From Margaritifera margaritifera (taxonomy: Eukaryota > Mollusca > Bivalvia > Unionida > Margaritiferidae): 64,000 nucleotides of DNA. Every line of letters begins with the position of its first letter. The first letter of the stretch is position 1. The stretch lies in NCBI GenBank assembly GCA_029931535.1, contig JAQPZY010001685.1, forward strand, positions 7,869,001-7,933,000, given 5' to 3'. This document shows, piece by piece, positions 38,090-48,825 of this stretch. The notes beneath the pieces were generated by a model, which worked only from the letters and a program-made list of their open reading frames with translations, was not told the origin of the DNA and searched no databases. Made by a program: the position numbers and the translations under genes.

Positions 38090-39200
38090 TGTTGCAGCAC
38101 TGGGGGTCCCCCTATCACAGCACTTCACAAATTTGCCACCTTCACACCTGGCTCACATCAAATGATGTATCCACCATGATAACTTTTCAGGCAAGGTTGC
38201 CAGATGCATCACTCAGGCTAGAAGGTAATAGACTTCCAAGGTTTACAACGCCAAGTGAAGAATTTTCTGAAATTGGTACATACAATAGGAAATGCATTAA
38301 TCCTATCTGTCCCCTTTGAGTAAAAAGAGTGCTCAGTGTCCACCATTAAGGGTAGCCCTCTCCAATATTCTGGTATGTAAGTTCTTTATGGGCTCCAGTA
38401 TAAGGTCAGACCCACATCTTTCAGAAATAATCAGGTACTTTGAGTTCCAGAGACCAGTCTCTCGTTCTTTAATGCCCAGGTGGAACCTTTTGCTTGTTCT
38501 TTGGTTGTTATTTAAACCTCCTTATGAACCTTTGTGTGAAACTTTCTTTGAGAATCTTACCCTTAAAACAGTATTCCTTCTCTCCTTGGCTTCAGCAAGG
38601 AGAAGGAATTAAATTAATGTGTTGTCAGTGGAAAAGGGTTGTTTATGGTTCAGTGGTAACTGTGATTGAGTCTCTCTTCCTTGCCAACCAGGGTTTCTGG
38701 CCAAGAAACAGCTGCCTTTAGTAGCTCCTATTTCTACTGATATCCCCAGTCTCAGTCATATCTGTGCTTGAGATGGTCAAAATAGACTCCTTAGCCCAGA
38801 TAAAGCTTTATCTTTATATCTGTGTAAATCAAATAAGAAAAGAAAGGGTCAGAACTTTCTTTTTCTTCCAATTAAAGGTACCTCTGATATTTCAGGAGCC
38901 ACCATCTTGATGTGTATGTTTCAAATTACTAAAAGAGCTAATTGATCTCATTGAGAGAGATCTCTCTTTCATGAAAATCAAAACACATGAGGTCAGGGCT
39001 ATTGCTGTATCTTTGGCCTTTCTTAATCATTCTACTTTAGATGATTTCATGAAAGCTGCATTCTGGTGGTCTCACTCCACCTTCGATCAGTGTCACACCA
39101 GATTGAAGGCATTTACGCATTAAGCCCAGTTGTGTCAGCCCAGCAGGTTGTCAAGCACACATTAGGCCCAGTTGTGTCAGCCCAGCAGGTTGTCAAGCGA
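38090..39200 (+). pseudogene. DIRS tyrosine recombinase, broken, with an in-frame 14-codon duplication
   Basis: Visible pieces include TLKTVFLLSLASARRRNEI (the 'LTLKxxxLLALxSARRxSEL' block). THEVRAIAVSLAFLNHSTLD carries the HxxR pair of the catalytic site. TFDQCHTRLK falls where the nucleophilic Tyr (xYLRD) is expected, here apparently His. Downstream, 42 nt are tandemly repeated (GCCCAGTTGTGTCAGCCCAG at 39124 and 39166), doubling LGPVVSAQQVV in frame. Several stops interrupt the gene. Confidence 0.75.
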
Positions 39201-39506
39201 TCCTTTAATCTGCACCCTACTGACAGCAGTGGTAAGTTCTCTTTGACAGCTTATCTAAGGCCATCAGCCTTCAGCAGCGCAATAATAGGTATTGTATCAC
39301 TGCTAGTAAAATGTATTAGGGGTGGGTGTGGATAAAACTACATGCTATTATTGCCCAATTAGTTTTACCCAAAAAGACTATATTTTTTGTGCCATTGTAA
39401 CTCATAATTTTCCTAAAAAATTCAGTATTGTCATGACTAGAAATTATTTAGGACCTGATTTGCATGTGCTGCAACCTAGTGAACATCAATGACATATTTT
39501 AGACTG

Positions 39507-39672
39507 TCAGTGGTCCCCTTTTATAATATCACCTTACCTGACACCAAAATAGTATATTTTACGTGGCAGTAAATATGTATGATGTACTTTATTATAAGGC
39601 AGTCATCTCACAATAAGACGGTACACTCCATGTCTCCCATGAACAGCATTATAATGAAGAAGTACTGTACAA
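39507..39672. mobile_element. Pogo-like MITE
   Basis: Begins GTCAGTGGTCCCCTTTTATA and ends with a CTCACAATAAGACGG..AGTACTGTA type block. The terminal and inner GGCAGT/TCACCTTA blocks are inverted. Related to 19829-19915. Confidence 0.45.
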
Positions 39673-40904
39673 TTTAGTATTAAAACTATTTAAATAAAGT
39701 CTAATCAATCAGGGAACGTTCTGGTTTATAAGAAGGGCTTAGGAAAAAATATTCCAAGCATTCATCACTAGGACGAGTGAGTAGCAAGAAATACTCATCC
39801 ATGTCATCACTTTACTCAACACAGTAAATTTATCCACTACTCTACTTACTACAAAACCACAGGCACCTGATGCAAGCTTGATACTAAAATGGTCCCAAAC
39901 CATGACAATATTATGTTCTGATTGAAGTTTGAGTTTAAAATCCTTCTAATACATGGCCCCTTGGATGTACAATAAGAGACAAGGTTTGTAACTCAGGAAA
40001 TTGTAATTTTGCACCTAACCCATCATTTCTTAATGTTTTTTTTTTCTTTTCTCTTCACTGTTAAATAATCTAGGTGTCATTTAAATGTGGAGAAGTTTTG
40101 CTTTTCAATGACCTCTCACACATCTTATAAATTACATGTGGGAAGTTAAGAGCCAGAAAATGTAGAAATGTTTTGATTTTTCATCTGGTCAAACTGTGTT
40201 ACACGTTCTGCTCAGGTCACGTGCATTTTCACATGCATATTTATACTTTGTCATGCCAAAGCGAAGATGCCATCAGATATTGTTCTTTTTTATTAATATG
40301 TAATTACTTTTCACATCAAAAATGTCGCTAACTTACATTTTGAAAGAAGAATTTCAAGTGCCTCTGGAATTTTCACTAATGTTTGTACTCGGTAATCAAT
40401 TTCAGTCAAACCATTTCTTGAGAATTTCTCAAGGTGCCCATCAAGCTTAAGATTCCTGATTGGCCAAAAGTTTTTTGTAAGGTTGTTAGGTCGTGGCCCC
40501 GCTTAAATTAAGGTCAACCAGCTGTTCTCTCAACATTATGTGCTTTCTAAATATATTACAATAGCACGTTTTGTGTGTACAATTGGTGGGAACTGGCAGA
40601 GACACTTAAAATGCTTCTTTTGAATGTAAGTTAGCACACTTTTCTTATGAAAAGGAATTAAATTGTTATTGAAATATCTGTTGGTGTCGTCACTTTGCTG
40701 TGACAATGTATCAGTAAAGCTGTAGTCTTGAATATTCTGGTGACCTGGGATAAGCATAACACTACTGAGACGAAATATCTCAAAATTTTGACATTCTCAG
40801 GCTTTTAAGCTATAACAGGTCTAACTTATTAAGATGTATGATAGATCAATGAAAAGGACAATTTTTCCACATTGACATAATGCTTAGATTTCCTAACAGT
40901 GTCA

Positions 40905-41345
40905 CTGTAAATGCGAATATGATTGAGAAATTGGGGCTAGGTGTAAAACTGCAATTTCTCGATTTAGCATACAAACCTTGTGTCTTCTTATATATTTATA
41001 CAAGGGGCCATATATGATAAGGTTTTTAAGCACACTTCACTCATGACAATATTTTCATGATTTGTACCTATTTTAGTATCAAATTTGCATCCTGTAACCG
41101 AGTAAAAAGCAAAGTCGGTTTCCTTTGAAACATGTTCTGGACTGACAAGTAGGCAAAAGTTTTCAATAACTGACCCATGCTAGATGGCAAGCAATGTTGA
41201 ACTGAATTCAGCTCTTGTTAAGAGTATCAAATGGACACCGATTTATTCTCATGGTGCAAAACTGCCTCTACTTGGCACAGGGATGAGTAAGTAGTAAAGT
41301 TTTCCTTGGCACAGCCAATTTTCACCCAGTCAGGATGAGAGGACG
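40905..41345 (+). repeat. Interspersed repeat, copy 2 of a pair
   Basis: Same ordered blocks as 16880-17200: AAAACTGCAATTTCTCGATT, TCTTATATATTTATACAAGG, TACCTATTTTAGTATCAA, and a GGATGAGT/GGACGAGTG end. It lies ~100 bp before NR2C2AP exon 2. Confidence 0.5.
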
Positions 41346-41449
41346 AGTGGTTTTACTGAGCCCAGGGAAGTAATGTACAGGAGGGTCGAGTGAAGATCAA
41401 TTTTATACATATTACCTCATAATATGTTTGTTGCTATTTTCTCTTGCAG

Positions 41450-41540
41450 AGTAAGCTCTGTTTTGAACAGGGATGTGAAGCAATTTGGCAAGAAACACCT
41501 TTTTGATGGAAAGGAAGACACTTGCTGGAACTCTGATCAG
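41450..41540 (+). CDS. NR2C2AP: NR2C2AP coding exon 2
   Basis: A 91-nt exon encoding (R)VSSVLNRDVKQFGKKHLF, then DGKEDTCWNSDQ. Human NR2C2AP reads RVSSVLNRNTRQFGKKHLFD followed by a segment containing ETCWNSDQ, so identity is high. The acceptor is TTTTCTCTTGCAG and the donor is CAG|gtaggt, close to consensus. It enters with one base (A) completing the split Arg and ends in phase 0. Confidence 0.97.
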
Positions 41541-42059
41541 GTAGGTTTCATGTCCAGGCAACGGTGGAGATTAAAAGAATTTAAGGTTTAAGTCTCTCCA
41601 ACCTGAAGTGAAATTTAAATTAAAATGGTGTAACAATGTATATAACATCTGGGCCTTCCATCATGATTTCAGTTGTAAGACACCATAGAACGGTAAACAC
41701 TCCTTATTTTTTGGAAGAACATAAACATAATGGAAAGGGAAAACAAAATCAGTAAGAAAAAGTTTTTGAAAGGAAGTGAAAAACAGTATAATTGCTCTAG
41801 TCACATGGACAAGCATCAACACCTGATGAAGTTCCCAGGAAGGATGGTACCTATCAGAAGAAAGTTTGCAGAGGCACGTGAAAAACTAAATAACTGTTCC
41901 AGTCACATATAAATGGGAGCAAAGTGCCTTTATAAGACAGTGATCTCTAAATGAACGTCATCACATTACATGTATACTGTTCTCCCAATTTACCTGTATA
42001 ATGCTATTTATAGGAACCCTAAAAGTGATGAATGTACATGTATATGAAGCCACTTTTAC

Positions 42060-42275
42060 TACCATATTTATCTGATGATAAGCCCATGCCCAACGATAAG
42101 CCCATGCCCAATGATAAGCCCATGCCCAACGATAAGCCCATGCCCAACGATAAGCCCATGCCCAATGATAAGCCCATGCCCAATGATAAGCCCATGCCCA
42201 ACGATAAGCCCAACCTGAATTTTTACAAACTTTTGGCAGATATTTACTTAGGATATCTTTAGGTGATAATAAGCC
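42060..42275. repeat. MITE-like element carrying an 18-bp minisatellite
   Basis: The element starts TACCATATTTATCTGATGAT and ends near GGTGATAATAAGCCC. A relative without the array lies at 48710-48825. Within it, GATAAGCCCATGCCCAAY repeats at exactly 18-bp steps from 42077 to 42203 (seven full units plus a partial one). Because 18 is divisible by three, both strands stay open (PMPNDK and AWAYHW repeats), but nothing else supports coding. Confidence 0.9.
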
Positions 42276-42619
42276 CACTGCATGGAAGAAATACTGTAAG
42301 GTACAGTGTATGTTAACAACAAATTTGTTTCATACAAATGCAAAAAAAAAACAAAAAAATAAAGGTATTCAATTAAGTACATTATAATTAGTTCTCATTA
42401 ACCAGGAGTTATACTTAAATGAAATAAATTACATAACAGTGGTAAAACTTAATGGGTCCATGACTATACCTGAATTATAAGAGGGGCAGTAGTATATTGA
42501 TGGGCTTTATAGTGGGGGACCTTTGTATAACAAATTGAATCTGCGCATTAAGAATCTGGTCATAAATGACAGGTGGTCTTCCAAACCAGTGTTCTTTCAA
42601 ATCTGGTTGTATTAGGTCT

Positions 42620-43207
42620 ACTAGTCATAGACCAGAAGAGCTTATGTGATGGCTTTTCATCTGGCATCTGATGGCCTTTAGCACAAGTTTGTTATCGCTA
42701 CTCCTCCTAAACTTCTGAGAGGATTGCCACCAAACTTTACAGACACATTCATCCCAAGGTATAGTTGGTCGATAATAAAAATGACACATCTTGGACATCC
42801 AGTATAATAGCTGCAATGACAGCAAATTTGAAAATCTTGTTATCACTACTACTCCTAAACAGATGGTCAAATCAACTTGGGATTTTCACTAAAAAGACTT
42901 CTAATGATGTCTAGTTGGTCAAAAATGAAAATTGTGTTGATCTGATCTCCATCTTGAAAACTTTGTTATTACTACTCCTCCTTGATGGATGGTCATATCG
43001 ACATGGGGTTTCCATCTAAAGACTAATTATGATGTCTAGTAGTTGGTCCTAAATGAAAATGGTGCCAATCTGACAGCCTATGTGGCCACCATGGCAGCCA
43101 TCTTGAAAATCTTGTTACCACTACTCATCCTAAATGGAAAGTCATATCGACATAGGATTTTCACCAGAAGAATTTTTATGGTTTTAATTTGGTCCCAAAT
43201 GAAAATG
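42620..43207. repeat. Tandem-monomer element, copy 1, interrupted at 43208
   Basis: Begins TCATAGACCAGAAGAGCTTA and contains three to four ~150-bp monomers sharing GATGTCTAGTTGGTC, AAATGAAAATGGTGCCAATC, ATGGCAGCCATCTTGAAAAT and TTGTTATCxCTACTCCT. The same element with the same start is at 56435-57425. Its 3' block, TCCCTTCAAAGGACTCTTGT, reappears at 43918-43937 after an inserted hAT fragment. Confidence 0.85.
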
Positions 43208-43870
43208 GCATACCTGCCAACCTTTTAGTGTTGGAGGGTTTTTGAGACTCAAAAAGTAGTTTCTTGTCCAAAGGGGTGGGTGGGGTGGGGGTCAATGCAC
43301 ATGACCCAAATAAGCAACATTGTACAAGTGAGAATAAGTTATTGCTTATATAAGTCTATAGAAAATGACTGGAAATATGGGTATGTGAGAAAGCTCACCA
43401 GTAGCTTTCCATGGATTGGTGGTTCTTTCCGGGATCTTCCGGGGTTCTTCCTTCAAAAAATATACTGGCTGCCATGTATAGCCTATTATGTGCTGAAAAT
43501 GATGTTAAACCACACAAAACCAAACCAAAAATCAAATTAAGAAAATAAAAAATGTCTTCTTTGAAGCATTTAATGCAATTCCAATCAAAAATAGCTGTTA
43601 TACTTAGCATTGTTATATATCAGAAACACACATGTACACACTCACATAATCACATCCACACAGATATTAAATAAGTTTGTCTTTAAAAATAATTGGTCTG
43701 TGGAATACAGTAATAACTTGAAGTTTGATGACTTTACTGCTCTTAGCAGTTCATTGGAGGGTTTGAAGGGGATGCAAGTGTACATTACTGTTCATCTTTG
43801 TATTCATTAAAAACTGGATAGTACTGTTGTTCAGACTTTGTGTCAACACTCAGCAGTTAAAAACGAAACA
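43208..43870 (-). mobile_element. hAT-like fragment inserted into the tandem-monomer element
   Basis: Starts CATACCTGCCAACC..AGTGTTGGAGGGTTTTTGAG, the same terminus found reversed at 15280-15325. Minus-strand sequence at about 43700-43850 contains the C-terminal FKPSNELLRAVKSS-like segment of the hAT subgroup. A SINE-like tail (ATGATGTTAAACC..CCAAACCAAAA) lies at about 43500-43530, so more than one insertion may be present. Confidence 0.55.
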
Positions 43871-44894
43871 GTATTATCTTGGATTCATAGAAATTCATTT
43901 TGGCCATTAGCATCAGTCCCTTCAAAGGACTCTTGTTTCATTTTTCATTAGATTTAAATTCTGTTCTTGTACCCACAGTAATAAATATTAAAAAGAAGTT
44001 ACAGGAATCCTTGATAAAACAGTCAGCAATACCTAAGTGTCCTAATTATACATTTCCTTTGTACCATGCCATACAGTTCATTTTCAATTAAATCTGTAGA
44101 AAATTTCTTCTTTGTTTTTCTTCTACACAAGCATGTAAAATTAAATACCTGTAATGGCTGCTAGCTTACTGTAGGCGTAAGATCGACATGTACATGTAGT
44201 TCTGTATTAATTATGTTTTCATTATTCCTTGTTGCTTACATAACAAATTATATCATTTACATAAATTACAGGGTTCTTAATTGACTCTTGTCGTCCTCCA
44301 CCCAGCTGTCTACAGCAGCAATAGACTGACCAATCACATGTCAGCAGTGATCACTGAAAAGACCTTTTTAACTGCACAAGCCAGGGGCTCTTTGACAACT
44401 GACTTTGCTTCAGCTGAACTTTGAACATCAGTAACAAAACAAATTAAGGGCTGAATTTGGTGAAAGTCATCGATTATACTTAATGTCATAAGCACTATCA
44501 TACTTGAACATTTCATTAGTAAGTTTTAACAAATAAAAAAAAAAAGGAATATGCTAATGAAGTAGGATGAATTGGAGTTCTTCATTAGTAGGGTCATTTG
44601 TCCATTATTGTGAAATAACATTAAGTTTGGCTTTTCTGGTTGATGTCCTTACTAACCTTTAATGTCTGACAAAAATAACAGTGACTAGTCTGACTGACAA
44701 TATTCCATGTCAACAACTTTTGTAAAATGAATCAATGCATAATCCATTATGCTGTCTGAATCTTGAAGCTTAAAAATTGCAGTCCTCTACATTTTAAAGC
44801 ATGAAATCTTGTAAGTGAATTTAAATACTGTGAATTCACTTATTTTCGTAGGTATAAGTTTGTGTGATTTTGTAAAAAAGGACATTTTTTTGGG

Positions 44895-44985
44895 TACATT
44901 TATACTTGCTTATAAGTCGAGTCCAGCTGCAAACAACTTAGACCCTGATCTGCCATCACATAATGCGTCGGCAGATCAGGGTCGG
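44895..44985. mobile_element. Half copy of the 220-bp MITE
   Basis: TACATTTATACTTGCTTATA, then AGTCGAGTCCAGCTGCAAAC and a GACCCTGATCTGCCA/TGGCAGATCAGGGTC pair, with no right half. Confidence 0.7.
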
Positions 44986-45235
44986 TCAAGTTGAAGCCAA
45001 CTAGATGAAACATCAAATATTTTCATTAATTCCATTAGAAATAGTTATGTAAACTTTTGTAATTTCAGCGCTTTTTTAATGTTTAATTCCATTGTCTAGT
45101 TGGCTTGAACTTGACTGATGATGTTGTAAACAACATCATCAGTCAAGTTGAAGCCAACTTGATGAAACATTAAACATTTTCATTAATTCCACTAGAAATA
45201 GTTATGTAAACTTTTGTAATTTCAAAGCTTTTTGG
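44985..45235. repeat. Near-perfect 30-bp palindrome within duplicated flanks
   Basis: The left arm 45098-45127 (AGTTGGCTTGAACTTGACTG...) and right arm 45130-45159 are reverse complements with one mismatch and a 2-nt centre. A ~95-bp segment starting TCAAGTTGAAGCCAACT occurs at about 44986-45078 and again at 45142-45235 (ATTTTCATTAATTCCAxTAG, AAATAGTTATGTAAACTTTT). The palindrome therefore sits between direct repeats. Confidence 0.85.
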
Positions 45236-45446
45236 TGTTTATTGTTTGTCTTGTCTCTGTTTTATGTTTGCCTTTGACAAAGACTCAGTTAGAGTCGAAA
45301 GTGCTTATGCTAGTTAAACACAAGTTTTGCACTGTTCGTTGTCAGTTTATTGCATTTATCTTAATCATCAATCCCTACACATGCGATCCCTTGCTAGATC
45401 CAGTGCACTTGAAAGGACTGTTATTCGCCATATGATTTGTATTCTT

Positions 45447-45450
<4 letters not shown>

Positions 45451-45485
<35 letters not shown>
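45451..45485. repeat. (AT)n microsatellite
   Basis: A plain dinucleotide tract in NR2C2AP intron 2. Confidence 0.95.
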
Positions 45486-45487
<2 letters not shown>

Positions 45488-46198
45488 CGAAGACATGTAT
45501 AACACGTCAAAATACAAGGTTAAAAATTAATACAAAGATAAAAGAAACAACAAAACAACACCATCTATGGTATTTGATTTTAACATCATATTCTTTTTCA
45601 TTAAAAAATTGCAATATTTTTTATCTTTTTTGAAAATGTAAAGCTTAAACTTTTTTGTACAAAAATGTGAAGGATTTGATGAAAAATACAAAGTTCTATG
45701 TATGAGAAAATATGATACATTTAATTAAGATTTATATGGATAAATGGTGTACAAAATTAGAGTGTATGAAAAATACATGAATTACAGGTATTTCTATGAG
45801 TAGATGCTAAAAATTTGGGCTTAATAGACTATGTTGAGTCTAAAGATTATTGGCATGTTAAAAAATCATCTTTTTTGCAATCATTGTTGCAAATATTTGT
45901 TATTAGGATTGAACTTTCTTCAATTTAGTTATTGGTAATTTTATAATATGAAAAACTTCAAGGATTTAATATTCCTCATCAGCTTTGAATACAATGATAT
46001 AAAAAATTTGGAGAAATGAACACAATTAGAAAAGAAAAGTAAAAGAGAAATAGTGTTTTTTTTTCTTTACACTTTGTAACAATTGATAGAAATATTTTGT
46101 ACTGTATGTTCTAGAAAACAGGATCCATCTTTTTTTAAATTATATTTATTAAAAAATGATACAATTTTCTTAAACCACAGGTAAACTGAAAATAAAGT

Positions 46199-47660
46199 CA
46201 GGGCTGAGCAAATTTTTTTTTTCATCCACTAGTCCAGGACAAGTGGTTTCAGAAAATTCACTTTTCCCACCTTACTTTTCACTTGTCCCAAAATGGTAAT
46301 CACTTGCCGAGATTTGATGAGATGTATGTACTTAATCCATAGAAAAAACAAACAAAATAATATACAACATAATTATTTCTTAAAAGAATTTAATTTTTCC
46401 AAAACATTGGTTGTTATACATTTGGCTTCTTCATGTTCATGTATATATGTTTTAGCTGATGGATTTGAAAAAATGTCCATGTATATGTCTGCCACCTGCA
46501 CCAGCACTAAGCCAGCAGTTGATAGCTGTGTCTGGGGTAAAGTCCTCAATATATTGTGCTGCACAGGCCTTGTGGGGTCCAGACATGTATTGAGACGATT
46601 GGTTCAATCCTAAATTTGTCAGTTCCACTGACAAATACACTGGGTGAATTTCCAACCTATGCCAGTTTTGGATATTGTTTGCAATAACTGCAAAACATCT
46701 TTCCTTCTGAGTCAATACATTCAAGCCAGGGATAACAATCAACCCAATGCGGCTGAAAATTTCTTTGTCTCTTAGTAGTGTCATATTTGCCATTTTTTGC
46801 CACCACGGATTCTTGCTTATGTCTCTTTGGAGAAATAGCTACCGCACACTCAGTAGCAGTCTTACGTTTTATCCCTACACTTTCACAAAAATTTTCCTTC
46901 TCCGAATCGCCTATATTACCTTCCTTGCAAAAATAATTTAGCAAACTCATTTTATCCACAGAGTAACTATCAGCTTGCTTGACAACTACTTCTAAAGTGA
47001 TCATAACATACATTTTCTCTTTTAAATATGAACAGAGACAGCTCATTAATTAGCATAATTGTTTTGGTTAAAATGCAATATCGCATGTGGAAGTTAATCA
47101 TCTGTATAATCAATTAAAAATTAAAGAATCATTACTGTCATTTAATCAGTTCATAAAGGAAACCAACACTGATGCCAGTAAAGTACCGTTCATTAATTTA
47201 ATTACACTGACTCGCTGAATTAAAATCATAGTGAGCCGCTCGTGAGGATCTGGCTTGAGAAACACAATGCAACAAAGTCGCTTAAAACACTGCTAATTGA
47301 TCATACTGGCTTTCTTTTGTTTGATGTGTTTTGATTTGCCGATAAATTGGTCACTTAGCCCAATATGCAGTCAAGCGGTAACAGAACGTTTGCATATGCA
47401 ACAATTATCACTGACCACATTTATGTGTTATACAGGATGTAAATGTATACATGAAGAGGGGTAGAATCAAGTATTCAGGACGCCCGGAGGGCATGATTGG
47501 CCAAATAAAGGTAGATATAGTGATTAAAGCACGAAAATAAGGACTTGCCTGACTTTTTTAAAAAGCACTTGTCCTGGAATAGCGACTTTGAAAATTTTAC
47601 TTGCCCGACTTCGAAAATGAATAGTCCGAGACGTCAGACTATGGGATTTGCTCAGCCCTG
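46199..47660 (-). mobile_element. Complete hAT-like element with terminal inverted repeats (copy C)
   Basis: The ends are exact inverted repeats: CAGGGCTGAGCAAAT at 46199 and ATTTGCTCAGCCCTG ending at 47660 (1462 bp). The 5-bp AAAGT flanks it on both sides (46194-46198 and 47661-47665), a possible target-site duplication shorter than the 8 bp normal for hAT. Inside, on the minus strand, is the transposase N-terminal part (46657-47046) followed by decayed sequence. The catalytic core is absent, so the copy is non-autonomous. It lies in NR2C2AP intron 2. Confidence 0.8.
46657..47046 (-). pseudogene. hAT transposase N-terminus (ZNF862/C17orf113-like zinc finger)
   Basis: A 129-codon frame ends with FQPHWVDCYPWLECIDSEGK and then MFCSYCKQYPKLA. 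The W...YPWLxxxxxxGKMFCxxCK pattern is the TTF/BED-type finger at the start of hAT-derived ZNF862-like proteins. In the next frame, SGPHKACAAQYIEDFTP continues the match, so one frameshift separates them. The upstream half (MSCLCSYLKEKMYV...) is unremarkable. Confidence 0.65.
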
Positions 47661-48128
47661 AAAGTGTTTGGAAGATGACAGTTTTTTTTAAATTATTTTT
47701 TTTATTGGATCTAAAAATGAATATACTAAATAGTAGTGGACATTGTAATATAAAAATATGATAATAATTGCTCAAATACAGTCTCCTTCCCATCCTTTTT
47801 CAAATATTTCCTTCAAGATTTCAGCTTAAACTGAATTCTTTGTTAAACAAGAAATTTGAAATGTTTTCACTTGTCTAATGAATCTGTGTTAATAATTGAA
47901 CTAAAAATATGAAAATATGTATATTGAAAACAGTTGACGGAGAGTTTTGAAAGTTTCATTGTTCAAACCAAATAATCGGATAAAGTGTACATTATAACCA
48001 AATAAATTGTATAATTTTTATAATTGTAAAGGATGCCCTTGATGGATTAATTTACTATATTACTTTTTCCTAAGTACTAATCATATACGTGTATTTTATA
48101 TTCACATACAGTATTTCATCTTTTTCAG

Positions 48129-48305
48129 GGGTCACCACAGTGGATTGAAATTGAATTTCAGATGTCTGTGAAGCTACAAGAGTTACACATTCAGTTCCAT
48201 GGGGGGTTTGCTGGCAGGGAATGTTGTATAGAGGGTACTGAAGTACCTGGTGGGGAAGTGAAAAAATTAGCAGAATTCTACCCAGAAGATGTGAACTCTC
48301 TACAA
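48129..48305 (+). CDS. NR2C2AP: NR2C2AP coding exon 3
   Basis: A 177-nt exon (59 codons) encoding GSPQWIEIEFQMSVKLQELH, then IQFHGGFAGRECCIEGTEVP and AEFYPEDVNSLQ. It matches human 'QWVTLEF...LQIQFQGGF...FYPEDNNSLQ' throughout, including the beta-sandwich strands of the galactose-binding-like fold. The acceptor is ATCTTTTTCAG. The donor is CAA|gtatcc, slightly weak. Phase 0 on both sides. Confidence 0.96.
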
Positions 48306-48709
48306 GTATCCTTTTTTTATTATGGCTGGAATTAGTTTGTAACGTAACTTTTCTTATTTTTTGTTGTAATAGCCATTCTCATTTAATTTACTATAATCAC
48401 AATTCATCTCTTTTGAATTAAATGGCATCTTGTCAAATTAGCACACACTTCTTTTGTATGGCATTCTCTGGTGTTTTGGTAAAAATTGATATGCTATTCC
48501 AAAATAACTTTTTTGCAAGCAAGTCTGGTATCCTCTGTTCTCAAAAAAGGACAGCATGCCAACAATCCCTGTAAAAAAAGGCTTCCATCAATCTTCTTTG
48601 AAGACTTTTATATCCATATATGGCAGATGGAAAAAAACCAACAAAAACAATTTAGTATATTCTACAAAGTGAAGTTGTTATATCTACAGAATAACTTATT
48701 ACAGGTTTT

Positions 48710-48825
48710 TACCATATTTATCCAATGATATGTCCATGTTCAATGATAAGCCAACCCCCAGGTTACAGAATTTTGAAAAAAATATTTACTAAGGATACAT
48801 TTGTCTGATAATAAGTCCAAACTCT
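48710..48825. mobile_element. MITE-like relative of 42060-42275 without an array
   Basis: Starts TACCATATTTATCCAATGAT, shares CAATGATAAGCC, AxATATTTACTxAGGATA and CTGATAATAAGTCC with the 42060 element, and has only one or two GATAAG-type units. Confidence 0.65.

Larger units (their letters stand above)
34905..39330 (+). mobile_element. Degenerate DIRS-like (tyrosine recombinase) retrotransposon
   Basis: A ~4.4 kb GC-richer block inside NR2C2AP intron 1 carries, in order on the plus strand, a gag-like segment (35700-36170), reverse transcriptase (36660-37030), an RNase H-like and adjoining segment (37550-37990) and a tyrosine recombinase (38090-39200). This order is diagnostic of DIRS elements, which use a recombinase instead of an integrase. 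Every domain is interrupted by stops and frameshifts. The left edge is set where hAT homology ends. The right edge is approximate, because I could not identify the split or inverted terminal repeats. Confidence 0.8.

Noticed and set aside
42019..42278. Open frames on both strands encoding PMPNDK or AWAYHW repeats
   Set aside because: They result from an 18-bp minisatellite, whose period is a multiple of three. No flanking conserved protein sequence supports them.
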